Source: JACCXG01 sp963785755
GTDB lineage: Bacteria; Acidobacteriota; Vicinamibacteria; Vicinamibacterales; 2-12-FULL-66-21
Direction: 5' to 3'
Assembly (NCBI GenBank): GCA_963785755.1
Contig: CAWAXG010000038.1
Location: 5,074 to 69,073, forward strand
Length of the DNA stretch: 64,000 nt
Shown: positions 15,832 through 23,997 of the stretch, piece after piece
How positions within the stretch are numbered: position 1 is the first letter of the stretch
Layout: each line of letters begins with the position of its first letter
Notes under the pieces: generated by a model
What the model was told of the DNA's origin: nothing
Databases searched by the model: none
What the model saw: the letters and a program-made list of their open reading frames with translations, nothing else
Position numbers and translations under genes: made by a program

Positions 15832-18786
15832 ATGCGCAGAGTTATCTTCGTGATGATTGCCCTTTGCACGTTCGCGGGTTCCGCGGCCGCGCAGCAGACG
15901 ACGGGAAACATCACAGGGCGGATTCTCGACGATCAGGGTGCGGCAATCCCCGGCGTCACGGTCACCGCCAAAAGCCCTGAAACAGGATTTGTCCGAGATG
16001 GCGTGACGGACGGCGAAGGCATCTATCGCCTCAGCGCGCTTCCGGTCGGCACCTACGACCTCACCGCGGAGCTCCAGGGCTTCGCCACGGTCGACAAGAA
16101 AGGTTTCATCGTCAACGTCGGACAGACGGTCGACGTGGACCTCACCCTCAAGGTGGCCGGCGTGTCCGAGGCCGTCGAGGTCCGCGGCGAAACCCCGCTC
16201 ATCACGAACAACTCGTCCTCGGTCGGCGGCGTCGTCGACGTCGAGCGCCTCGAGAGCATGCCGCTCAACGGCCGGCAGTTCGCCAACGCCGCGGTGGCGA
16301 TTCCGGGCGTCGGCCTCGGCTTCCACTCGGATCCGACCAAGAGCACGCAGTACTCGCCGCAGATCGGCGGCGGCAACGGCCGCAACGTGAACTACCAGAT
16401 CGACGGCGGCGACAACAACGACGACACGGTCGGCGGGCTGCTGCAGCTCTTCCCGCTCGAGGCGATTCAGGAGTTCAACTTCGTCACCCAGCGCTACAAG
16501 GCGGAGTACGGCCGCAGCAACGGCGGCGTGATGAACATCGTCACCAAGAGCGGCACGAACCAGTGGCGCGGCAGCTGGTTCACCAACATGCGCGACACCG
16601 CCATGAACGCCAAGACGAAGACCGAAAAGATCGCCAACGCCGAGAAACAGGAATACCAGCGGTATCAGTACGGCGGTTCGTTCGGCGGCCCGATTGCGCA
16701 AGACAAGGCACACTTCTTCGCTGCCTACGAGCGTACCCAGGCGGACCCCACGCAGACGGTCAACACGCTCGGGCTGTTCCCCGAAAAAGATGGCTCCTTC
16801 CCGACGCCGAACCGCGAGAACCTGTTCACCGCGAAGGCGTCTGGCAACCTCACGCCATCGCAGTATGTCTCGGTGCGGTACGGCCGGAACACCAACTCAC
16901 AGATCTACAGCGCAGGTACGCGTCTGCCGCCCGAGAACTGGGGCGACAGCGAGAACAAGTTCAACTCGATCAACGTGAACCACAACTGGGTGCTCGCCGG
17001 CTCGAAGCTCAACGAGTTCGTGTTCCAGTACGCCGACTTCGGCAATACAATCATCGCTCATTCGCAAGCGCCGCAGGAGTCGTTCCCGAACGCCGTCGTG
17101 ATCGGCTACAACACGAACACGCCGCAGGCCACGCAGCAGAAGAAATACCAGTTCCGCAATGACTTCTCCTGGCACGTCACCGGAAAGGGCGGGCTCGGCC
17201 ACGACCTCAAGGCCGGCGTCAATTACATCCATGAGCCGAGGCTGTACCTCACGTTCAACTCGGGCAGCGCGGACTACGCCTACACGCACACGACGAACGA
17301 CAAGAACGGGCCAATCAGCCGCGTGTCGCGAAACAAGGATGGCGCGGCCGCGAACCTGCCGATGGATCAGTACGGCTTCTACATCCAGGACGATTGGCGG
17401 CCGACCGATCGGCTGACCGTCAATGCCGGCCTGCGATACGACCTCGTGACCGGCTTCCACATCGATCAGTCCGGGGTTACGAACTTCGTCAAGCTGACGA
17501 CCGCGGCCGCCGCGGGCCGCTTCGCCGGCATCCCCGCCATGGATGAATGGGGCAAGGAAGGCAGCGAGGACAAGAACAACTGGCAGCCGCGCATCGGCGC
17601 CGTGTACGACCTCCGCGGCGACGGCCGCGACGTCATCCGCGCGGGCTGGGGCATCTACTACGACTTCGGGTTTACCAATGCGAACATCCTGTTCCCGGGC
17701 TTGAGCGCACAGGGCGGCTCCGGCCTCGTGTTCGACGTCAACAACAGCGCCGGCATCCGCAACCCCGACGGGTCGTTCTTCCAGGTCGGTCAGCCAATCT
17801 CGAACATCGCGTCGCAGAGCGGCGTGAACCCGAACGGGCCCTTCTTCAGCACCAACGTCGCGGCGCCGCAGATCCGCCAGCCGTTCACCAGGCAGACCTC
17901 GGCCGGCTGGTCACATCAGATTGGCACCTCGATCGCGGTCGACGTCGATTACGTCCACATCAAGGGAACGGACCTCGGCGTGCGGTGGCCGCTGAACACG
18001 CGCATCAATCTCGGCGCGCGCCGCTGGGCGGACCTCGGCCTGAGCCCGGACAACCCGACGCTCAACATGAGCATCGGTGAAAGCACCTATGACGGCATCA
18101 ACTTCGGCGTCCGCCGCCGGCTGACCAGCGGCTGGGCGTGGAACGCCTGGTATACGCTGTCGAAGGCCGAAGGCCTCGGCGGCTTCGGCGTCGACGAATT
18201 GACGACGAACATGGTGCAGGACGCCACCAACGTGTTCGCGGACGTCCAGTACGGACCGTCGCAGCGCACCGATGCCCGTCACAAGTTCACGGTCAGCACC
18301 CTCGTCGAGATCAAGGGCGGTTTCACCGTCGCGCCGGTGTTCGTCTACCGGTCGGCGCTGCCGATTCACATCTGGCACGGCATCGATCTCAACGGCGACG
18401 GCGTCACGAACGACATCTACCCGACCGCGTACAAGTTCCAGGGCGTGGACGATGCCGGCATTCCGGAGTTCGAGGATCTCGGCACGTGCGAGACGATCAA
18501 CTGCGGACGCGGTTCGGGACTGTCGCAGTTCAACCTCCGGGTGGCGAAGGTCTTCGGGCTCAAGGGCACGATGCGGATTGAAGCGTTCGGCGAGATCTTC
18601 AACCTGTTCAACGCCATCAACCCGGGGTTCGGCGCCGGCGTCGTGGCGGCCGGACGGCTGTATCAGGGCACGACGCTGGTCAATCAGACGCCCAACACCG
18701 CCTTCATGAAGCCGACGGGCTACGCCGGTGACAACGGGTTCTCGGAACAGCGGATCGGCCAGATCGGCTTCCGCTTCACGTTCTAG
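15832..18786 (+). CDS. TonB-dependent receptor, Oar-like, with carboxypeptidase-regulatory-like domain
   Basis: 984 residues; the start is the ATG with AGGAG upstream, opening a signal peptide (MRRVIFVMIALCTFAGSAAA). Residues 22-115 form a carboxypeptidase-regulatory-like beta-sandwich (GNITGRILDDQGAAIPGVTV, GIYRLSALPVGTYDL). The plug follows (VEVRGETPLI, RLESMPLNGRQFANA, RNVNYQIDGGDNNDDTVGG, YGRSNGGVMNIVTKSGTN) and then a barrel ending in RIGQIGFRFTF with the terminal Phe. This architecture is that of Oar/SusC-like outer-membrane receptors, which import large ligands using TonB energy; many paralogs exist in Acidobacteriota. Ligand unknown. The gene stands alone, with a promoter region upstream and a strong terminator downstream. 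Confidence 0.93.
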   Translation: MRRVIFVMIALCTFAGSAAAQQTTGNITGRILDDQGAAIPGVTVTAKSPETGFVRDGVTDGEGIYRLSALPVGTYDLTAELQGFATVDKKGFIVNVGQTVDVDLTLKVAGVSEAVEVRGETPLITNNSSSVGGVVDVERLESMPLNGRQFANAAVAIPGVGLGFHSDPTKSTQYSPQIGGGNGRNVNYQIDGGDNNDDTVGGLLQLFPLEAIQEFNFVTQRYKAEYGRSNGGVMNIVTKSGTNQWRGSWFTNMRDTAMNAKTKTEKIANAEKQEYQRYQYGGSFGGPIAQDKAHFFAAYERTQADPTQTVNTLGLFPEKDGSFPTPNRENLFTAKASGNLTPSQYVSVRYGRNTNSQIYSAGTRLPPENWGDSENKFNSINVNHNWVLAGSKLNEFVFQYADFGNTIIAHSQAPQESFPNAVVIGYNTNTPQATQQKKYQFRNDFSWHVTGKGGLGHDLKAGVNYIHEPRLYLTFNSGSADYAYTHTTNDKNGPISRVSRNKDGAAANLPMDQYGFYIQDDWRPTDRLTVNAGLRYDLVTGFHIDQSGVTNFVKLTTAAAAGRFAGIPAMDEWGKEGSEDKNNWQPRIGAVYDLRGDGRDVIRAGWGIYYDFGFTNANILFPGLSAQGGSGLVFDVNNSAGIRNPDGSFFQVGQPISNIASQSGVNPNGPFFSTNVAAPQIRQPFTRQTSAGWSHQIGTSIAVDVDYVHIKGTDLGVRWPLNTRINLGARRWADLGLSPDNPTLNMSIGESTYDGINFGVRRRLTSGWAWNAWYTLSKAEGLGGFGVDELTTNMVQDATNVFADVQYGPSQRTDARHKFTVSTLVEIKGGFTVAPVFVYRSALPIHIWHGIDLNGDGVTNDIYPTAYKFQGVDDAGIPEFEDLGTCETINCGRGSGLSQFNLRVAKVFGLKGTMRIEAFGEIFNLFNAINPGFGAGVVAAGRLYQGTTLVNQTPNTAFMKPTGYAGDNGFSEQRIGQIGFRFTF

Positions 18787-18809
18787 GGTTCAGAATTCGG
18801 TAGGTTTGT

Positions 18810-18846
18810 GGGGCCGCACAGGGATTGTGCGGCCCCTTTCTTTTTT
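18810..18846 (+). terminator. Rho-independent terminator
   Basis: GGGGCCGCACA (18810-18820) and TGTGCGGCCCC (18826-18836) form a perfect 11-bp stem with a five-base loop, followed by TTTCTTTTTT. It lies 24 bases after the TonB receptor stop codon. Confidence 0.92.
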
Positions 18847-18872
18847 GCGGCCGCACGGCCTGCAACCTCGGC

Positions 18873-18985
18873 TCAACTCCCAAGCTCCCAAGCGTCACGA
18901 AGGCCCGAAGATCGCTGCTCAGATCGCGCGATCGAGCTCGACGAGTGCTTCGCGCTGACGTCGCACGAGGCTGGAAGTTGGGAAT
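18873..18985. repeat. CAACTCCCAA-word hairpin (family B)
   Basis: CAACTCCCAAGCTCCCAA on the left and GGAAGTTGGGAATGAC on the right flank a core of about 75 bp rich in GATC and CGCG palindromes. Same architecture as the family B elements at 10.55 and 25.6-25.75 kb, more degenerate. It occupies the space between the terminator and the SDR gene. Confidence 0.55.
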
Positions 18986-19021
18986 GACTGGTTCTCGCTG
19001 CGTTCTTCAGCGGCCTTCCGG

Positions 19022-19816
19022 CTACATCCCCGGCGGCGTGAAGCGGCCGTCCTGGGCCAGCCAGCCGCCGTCGGCATAGAGGATCGTCCCGGTCACGAAG
19101 CTTGCGGCGTCCGACGCCAGGAACAGGGTCGGGCCTACCATTTCTTCCGCGGTCCCCCACCGGTTGAAGACGCTCTTGGCGCAGTAGGCGTTGAACCACG
19201 CGGGGTTGTTCCTGATCGGCGAGGTCAGCGGCGTATCGATCACGCCTGGTCCTACGGCATTGACGCGGACGCCGAAGGGACCGAACTCGCAGGCGGCGCC
19301 TCGGGCCAGCTGCACGATTCCGGCCTTCGTGACGGCGTAGACCGACTGCCCCGGCTCCACGGAGAGCGAGCGGATCGACGAGAACAGCACGATGCTGCCG
19401 CGGCGCTCGGCGGTCATGATTCGGCCCGCGGCGCGCACCACGTTGAAGTTCCCCTTCAGGTTCAGCTCGAGCACGCGATCGAGCTCCTGGTCGGCATAGT
19501 CCACGATCCGCTTCCGCACGTTGATGCTCGGCGTGCAGATGACGATGTCGAAGCTGCCGTACAGGTTCTGGATGTCGTCGAACGTGCGCGCGACCGCATC
19601 GGCATCGCGGATGTCCAGCGCGCCGGGATCGCATCGCCCGCCCGCGGCACGCGCTTTTTCCGCGACGGCCGCCGCGGCTTCGGCGTTGACGTCCAGGCAC
19701 GCGACCGTCGCGCCGGCCTCGGCGGCGCCGATCGCGACCGCTTCGCCGATGCCCGATCCACCACCGATAACGGCCGCCACTTTCCCGGTCAGATCGAAGA
19801 TGTTGCGTGCTGCCAT
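19022..19816 (-). CDS. SDR family NAD(P)-dependent oxidoreductase
   Basis: 264 residues, a classical short-chain dehydrogenase. The cofactor loop is GGGSGIG (18-24), Asp42 at the end of strand 2 favours NAD over NADP, Ser146/147 with YAVTK (Tyr160, Lys164) form the catalytic set, and NAVGPGVIDTPL is the usual C-terminal cofactor contact. In the NNAG position it reads CTPS (94-97), an unusual substitution. It probably oxidises a secondary alcohol of a small hydroxy acid or sugar. The ATG overlaps the stop codon of the symporter gene by one base (TGATG), indicating translational coupling: the pair plausibly imports and oxidises one substrate. Confidence 0.88.
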   Translation of the reverse strand: MAARNIFDLTGKVAAVIGGGSGIGEAVAIGAAEAGATVACLDVNAEAAAAVAEKARAAGGRCDPGALDIRDADAVARTFDDIQNLYGSFDIVICTPSINVRKRIVDYADQELDRVLELNLKGNFNVVRAAGRIMTAERRGSIVLFSSIRSLSVEPGQSVYAVTKAGIVQLARGAACEFGPFGVRVNAVGPGVIDTPLTSPIRNNPAWFNAYCAKSVFNRWGTAEEMVGPTLFLASDAASFVTGTILYADGGWLAQDGRFTPPGM

Positions 19817-21225
19817 CAGCTCTCCTGCCGGGACGGCTGCGCGCCCCCGGCGAACATGAACGCAGCGGCCGCCGCGACCGCCGCAAAAACGCCAACCAGG
19901 ACCGGATCCGCCCAGCGGAACGCCGGAGTGATCGCCAGGTGCGCCGCGAGCAGCCCGGCCAGCCCTGCGACGATCGACGCGATCGCCGCACGCGCGTGCA
20001 TCCCGCGGACGTAGAGCCCGCCGACAATCGGCACGAAGAACGTCACCACCATCACCTGATAAAAGATCGTGACGGCGCCAAGCACTGTACCGACAACGAG
20101 CGTGAGCACGACGCCTGAGGCGCCTCCCGCGGCCGCGGCGATCCTGGCGACTCGCAGCAGCTGAGCGTCGCTCGCATGCGGATTGAAGTGCCGCTTGTAG
20201 ACGTCATTGGAAATCGCGGTCGACAGCATGAACAGGATCGTGTCGCACGTATCGACCTCGGTGGAGAACACTGCCGACAGCGCCAGCGCGCCGAGCCACG
20301 CGGGCAGCGCGGTCATCAGAAACGCCGGCAGCACGTCATTCGGGCTCGCGATGCCGGGAACGGCGGTGCGCGCGGCCATGCCGAAGATCACCGGGATGAA
20401 CGAGAACAGCATCAGGACCGCGGCGTTCAGCCCGATGCCGAGCTTCAGCGCGCGCTCCGATCTGGCGCTGTAAGCCTTCTGGATGAGCCCGGGAGATATC
20501 AGGAATGACGGCGCGGTCAGCACCAGGAACATCCACCCCGATCCCGGCCCGGACGAATGGAAGAACGTATCGAAGAACGGAGGGGCATCAGGCGCCTGCA
20601 TCACCCCGGACACGCCACCCGCGTTGCCGAGGACGACCGGCAGCGCGAGCAGAAACCCCGCGAGCATCACCACGAGCTGCAGGCTGTTCACCCACGCGGA
20701 GCCGAGCAGGCCGCCGGCGGCGAAGTAGATCGTCATGATCGCGGCGCCGACGAGCGCACCGCCCCAGAGCGGAATGCCCATCACCAGCTTCAGGATGGTC
20801 GCGCCGGCGAGCAGCTGACCCGCCAGCAGAACCAGCGCGGCAAGGCAGATCACAATCGACAGGATCGTGCGGACGGCAACGCCGTAGCGGAATTCGAGGT
20901 AATCGCCGGTGGTGTAGAACTGGTGCACGTTCGCGAGCCGCCACAGCGCCGGCGCCACGGTCAGCGCGAAGAGAAGCGATCCAATCCCCGCGGATCCGAC
21001 CCACCACCACGCGGAGATGCCTTCCTGATATGCCTTGCCGGCGACGCCGACGGTGGACGCGGCGCCGATGTTGGCCGCCAGCATCGTGGCCATGAGCAGG
21101 CCCGGGCCGAGCGCGCGCCCGCCGACGAAGAAGTCGCTGCTGCCGCGCACCAGCCGCGCCGTCCAGATGCCGAGTCCGACGACGCCGACCGAGTAGACCA
21201 CGAGCAGAACGAGGTGAACGTTCAA
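19816..21225 (-). CDS. Sodium:solute symporter (SSS family)
   Basis: 469 residues with about 13 hydrophobic segments and the sodium/solute symporter core: FFVGGRALGPGLLMATMLAA in the first helices, GKAYQEGISAWWWVGSAG, FSTEVDTCDTILFMLSTAIS. It should couple inward sodium flow to uptake of an organic solute across the inner membrane. The start is read as TTG at 21225 because the first hydrophobic helix (VHLVLLVVYSVGVVGLGIW) begins at once; a GTG ten codons later is possible. Translationally coupled to the downstream SDR gene and divergent from the M20 peptidase gene with only 34 bases between, so shared regulation is likely. Substrate not predictable. Confidence 0.88.
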   Translation of the reverse strand: MNVHLVLLVVYSVGVVGLGIWTARLVRGSSDFFVGGRALGPGLLMATMLAANIGAASTVGVAGKAYQEGISAWWWVGSAGIGSLLFALTVAPALWRLANVHQFYTTGDYLEFRYGVAVRTILSIVICLAALVLLAGQLLAGATILKLVMGIPLWGGALVGAAIMTIYFAAGGLLGSAWVNSLQLVVMLAGFLLALPVVLGNAGGVSGVMQAPDAPPFFDTFFHSSGPGSGWMFLVLTAPSFLISPGLIQKAYSARSERALKLGIGLNAAVLMLFSFIPVIFGMAARTAVPGIASPNDVLPAFLMTALPAWLGALALSAVFSTEVDTCDTILFMLSTAISNDVYKRHFNPHASDAQLLRVARIAAAAGGASGVVLTLVVGTVLGAVTIFYQVMVVTFFVPIVGGLYVRGMHARAAIASIVAGLAGLLAAHLAITPAFRWADPVLVGVFAAVAAAAAFMFAGGAQPSRQES

Positions 21226-21247
21226 CGGGCCACCGCTGTCATCACTC

Positions 21248-21253
21248 TATAAT
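21248..21253 (+). promoter_or_regulatory. -10 box positioned for a leaderless mRNA
   Basis: Perfect TATAAT ending exactly six bases before the ATG of the M20 peptidase, so transcription would begin at the start codon. No ribosome site exists in the short gap. A TTCAAC at 21221-21226 is too far for a good -35. Confidence 0.6.
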
Positions 21254-21259
21254 TGCCGC

Positions 21260-22525
21260 ATGCCGGACGCGGCGGACATCGATCGCGTGCTGACCGCGGT
21301 CGACGATGCCGCGGACGAAATCGTCGGGTTCACCGCCGATCTGATCCGCATCCCCACAATCAATCCGCCGGGTGAGGCATACGAAGAGTGCGCGCGCTTC
21401 ATCGGCGACCGCCTGCAGCAGTGTACTCTCGACGTCGAATACCACGCCGCGGACGGCCTGCCCGAACACACGCCCCGTCACCCGCGAATCAACGTCGTCG
21501 GCGCGCGGCGCGGCCGCAGCGCACGGCCGGCCCTGCACCTCAATGGCCACTTCGACGTCGTGCCTCCCGGCGCGGGATGGACCGTCGATCCGTTCGCCGG
21601 GCTCGTACGCGACGGCCGCATCTACGGGCGCGGCGCCTGCGACATGAAAGCGGGGCTCGCCGCGGCGGTCTACGCGGTTGAAGCCATCCGACGCGCCGGC
21701 ATCCAGCTCGAACGAACGGTTGAAATCAGCGGTACTGTGGACGAGGAAAGCGGCGGGTTTGCCGGCGTCGCGCTGCTGGCACAGCGCGGCCGGATCGCCA
21801 GATCGCGTCAGGACTACGTCATCATTCCCGAGCCGTTTCACATCGACCGCATCTGCATCGGCCACCGCGGCGTGTACTGGTTCGAGCTGATGACGCACGG
21901 CCGGATCGCTCATGGCAGCATGCCGTTCCTCGGCGTAAACGCCGTCGCGCACATGGCGATGCTCCTCGAGCGCATCGAGCGTGAGCTGGTCCCGTCGCTG
22001 GCGACACGGACGACGGCCATGCCGGTCGTGCCGGATCTCGCGCGGCACGCCACGTTGAACATCAACGCGATCGGCGGCGGCCAGCAGGTCGACGGGCTCC
22101 AGACGCCGTGTGTCGCCGATGTCTGCCGCGCGGTCTTCGATCGCCGCTTCCTGGTCGAGGAAGGATTCGATGCGGTGAAAGCCGAGATCCGATCGCTGCT
22201 CGATCGCGCCGCGGCTGACATTCCCGGACTCGCCTGCGATCTGCGCGACCTGATGGTCGTGCATCCGGTCCGCACGCCGGAGGAGTCGCCGCTGGTGGCC
22301 GCGCTCGAGCGCAGCATCGAGCACGTGACCGGCCGGAAGCCCGCCCGAGTCGCGAGTCCCGGCACCTACGATCACAAGCACGTCGATCGCATCGCGGGCA
22401 TCCCGCACTGCGTCGCCTACGGCCCCGGGATCCTCGATCTGGCGCACCAGCCGGACGAGTGGTGCGGGGTCGGTGATCTGGTCGACGCCACGAAGGTGCT
22501 CGCGCTCAGTATTCTCGACTTGTAG
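21260..22525 (+). CDS. M20 family metallopeptidase (ArgE/DapE/ACY1 type)
   Basis: 421 residues, cytoplasmic. The two-metal active site is visible: LNGHFDVVP (His97), GRGACDMKAG (Asp128), TVDEESGG (Glu162/163), then the lid/dimerisation domain (HGRIAHGSMPFLGVNA, NINAIGGGQQ), and the last ligand His in YDHKHVD near the C-terminus. The usual catalytic and metal residues are therefore present and it should hydrolyse an N-acyl or peptide amide bond of a small substrate, as acetylornithine or succinyl-diaminopimelate deacylases do. A substrate link with the divergent symporter/SDR pair is plausible but inferred. The TATAAT box six bases before ATG indicates leaderless translation. Confidence 0.88.
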   Translation: MPDAADIDRVLTAVDDAADEIVGFTADLIRIPTINPPGEAYEECARFIGDRLQQCTLDVEYHAADGLPEHTPRHPRINVVGARRGRSARPALHLNGHFDVVPPGAGWTVDPFAGLVRDGRIYGRGACDMKAGLAAAVYAVEAIRRAGIQLERTVEISGTVDEESGGFAGVALLAQRGRIARSRQDYVIIPEPFHIDRICIGHRGVYWFELMTHGRIAHGSMPFLGVNAVAHMAMLLERIERELVPSLATRTTAMPVVPDLARHATLNINAIGGGQQVDGLQTPCVADVCRAVFDRRFLVEEGFDAVKAEIRSLLDRAAADIPGLACDLRDLMVVHPVRTPEESPLVAALERSIEHVTGRKPARVASPGTYDHKHVDRIAGIPHCVAYGPGILDLAHQPDEWCGVGDLVDATKVLALSILDL

Positions 22526-22563
22526 CGCATGAGCCGTGAAGGCGAGCGTGAGGTGGGAATCGA

Positions 22564-22798
22564 CGAATCGCGGATCGACGCGGATCTCCAGCGGTCGTGC
22601 GCGCCGGCCTTGCAGGCCGGCACCCCGAGGTGAGGATCAGAGAGAAATCACAAGCCGATTCCGATCGCAGTTGGCTTGCGATTTCTCTCTGATCCTCACC
22701 TCGGGCCGCGCGTAGCGCGGGCACGACCGCGCGTGACCGCCGATCGAGCGCTCGCCTCTGTCAGAAATCCGCGGTATCCGCGAAGATCCGCGACTCGT
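22564..22798. repeat. Nested inverted-repeat element
   Basis: Three nested arm pairs: 22564-22585 with 22777-22798 (19 of 22), 22591-22600 with 22721-22730 (exact), and 22624-22656 with 22673-22705 (32 of 33) around a 16-base loop. The inner stem contains GAGGTGAGGATCAGAGAG and its complement. It fills the 366-base gap between the peptidase genes, which otherwise holds only a CCTCCCGT word repeat near 22815-22840. No open frame. It may be a MITE-like element or a structured RNA. Confidence 0.75.
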
Positions 22799-22891
22799 TA
22801 GTTGAACATACTGTCCTCCCGTCCTCCCGTCCTCCCTGTTCAAAGAATCAGAAGAAGACCCTAGTAAAGTACAGTTCTATCGAGGGCCCCT

Positions 22892-23995
22892 ATGAGACAC
22901 GCACTCCTATCCTCCGCCTGCGCGGCGGCCGTAGCAGCAAGCCTCGGCGCCTTCCAGGCACAGAACCCGCCAGCCGCGCCCGACCTCAAGCCGACCGGCG
23001 GCCGCGGGCTGACTGAAGTGCACGGGATCAAGGTCGGGTCCTTCACGCTCTCCGAGCGCCCGACCGGGTGCACCGTCATTCTCGTGGACGGCGACGGTGT
23101 GCCGGGGGGCGTGTCGCAGCGCGGCGGTGCGCCGGGCACGCGCGAAACCGACCTGCTCGATCCGACCAACATGGTTGATCGCGTGAACGCGGTCGTCCTG
23201 TCCGGCGGCAGCGCGTACGGTCTCGACACCGCGCAGGGCGTCGTCCGCTGGCTCGAGGAGCGCAACATCGGATGGAAGGTCGGATCAGGGGTCGTGCCGA
23301 TCGTGCCCGCGGCGATCCTCATGGACCTCGGGTTCGGCGGCCAGCCGAAGATCAGGCCGACCGCGGATTGCGGCTATCGGGCGGCGAACTCGGCGACCGC
23401 GGGCGCGGTTGCCGAAGGCAATGTCGGTGCGGGTGCGGGCGCCACGGTCGGCAAGATGGGCGGAGGCCGGTCCATGAAGGGCGGCCTTGGGTCGGCGGCG
23501 ATCGCGCTGCCGGGCGGCCTCGTCGTCGCCGCGATTGTCGCGGTCAACGCGGTCGGCGACGTCATCGATCCGGAGACCGGCGCCGTCGTCGCGGGCGTCA
23601 GGACTGAGGACGGAAAGGGTCTGGCCGACGTGCGAAAGCTGCTTCGCAGCGGCGCGCTGGGACGCCGCCCGCAGCCTCGCGCGGGTGAGAACACGACAAT
23701 CGGACTGGTCGCGACCAACGCCAGGCTGACGAAGACGGAGATCAACCGTGTCGCGATGATGGCGGACGACGGGTTCGCGCGCGCGATCAATCCCTCGCAC
23801 ACGACCGGCGATGGCGACACCGTGTTTTCACTCGCGACCGGCCGGTGGGAGGGCCAGGCGAACGTCAGCATGATCGGCGCGCTCGCGGCCGAGGCGATGG
23901 CCGAGGCGATCGTGCGCGCGGTCTCGAAGGCTGAAAGCCTGAATGGCGTGCCGGCGGCGCGGGAGCTCGGGACCGTACCGGCGCGGATCAAGTAG
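22892..23995 (+). CDS. P1 family (S58, DmpA-like) aminopeptidase, exported
   Basis: 367 residues with a signal peptide (LLSSACAAAVAASLGAFQAQ). The DmpA/BapA fold is recognised by GLTEVHGIKVGSFT, AVVLSGGSAYGLDTAQGV and the processing site KGGLGSAAIALPGG: autocleavage before Ser201 would release the nucleophilic serine at the new N-terminus, as in DmpA (Gly249-Ser250). Family members act on beta-peptides, D-amino acid amides or ordinary N-terminal residues. Likely periplasmic. The PhoD-like gene begins two bases after its stop codon, so the pair forms an operon. An AGGG run upstream of the ATG may serve as the ribosome site. Confidence 0.88.
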   Translation: MRHALLSSACAAAVAASLGAFQAQNPPAAPDLKPTGGRGLTEVHGIKVGSFTLSERPTGCTVILVDGDGVPGGVSQRGGAPGTRETDLLDPTNMVDRVNAVVLSGGSAYGLDTAQGVVRWLEERNIGWKVGSGVVPIVPAAILMDLGFGGQPKIRPTADCGYRAANSATAGAVAEGNVGAGAGATVGKMGGGRSMKGGLGSAAIALPGGLVVAAIVAVNAVGDVIDPETGAVVAGVRTEDGKGLADVRKLLRSGALGRRPQPRAGENTTIGLVATNARLTKTEINRVAMMADDGFARAINPSHTTGDGDTVFSLATGRWEGQANVSMIGALAAEAMAEAIVRAVSKAESLNGVPAARELGTVPARIK

Positions 23996-23997
23996 CG

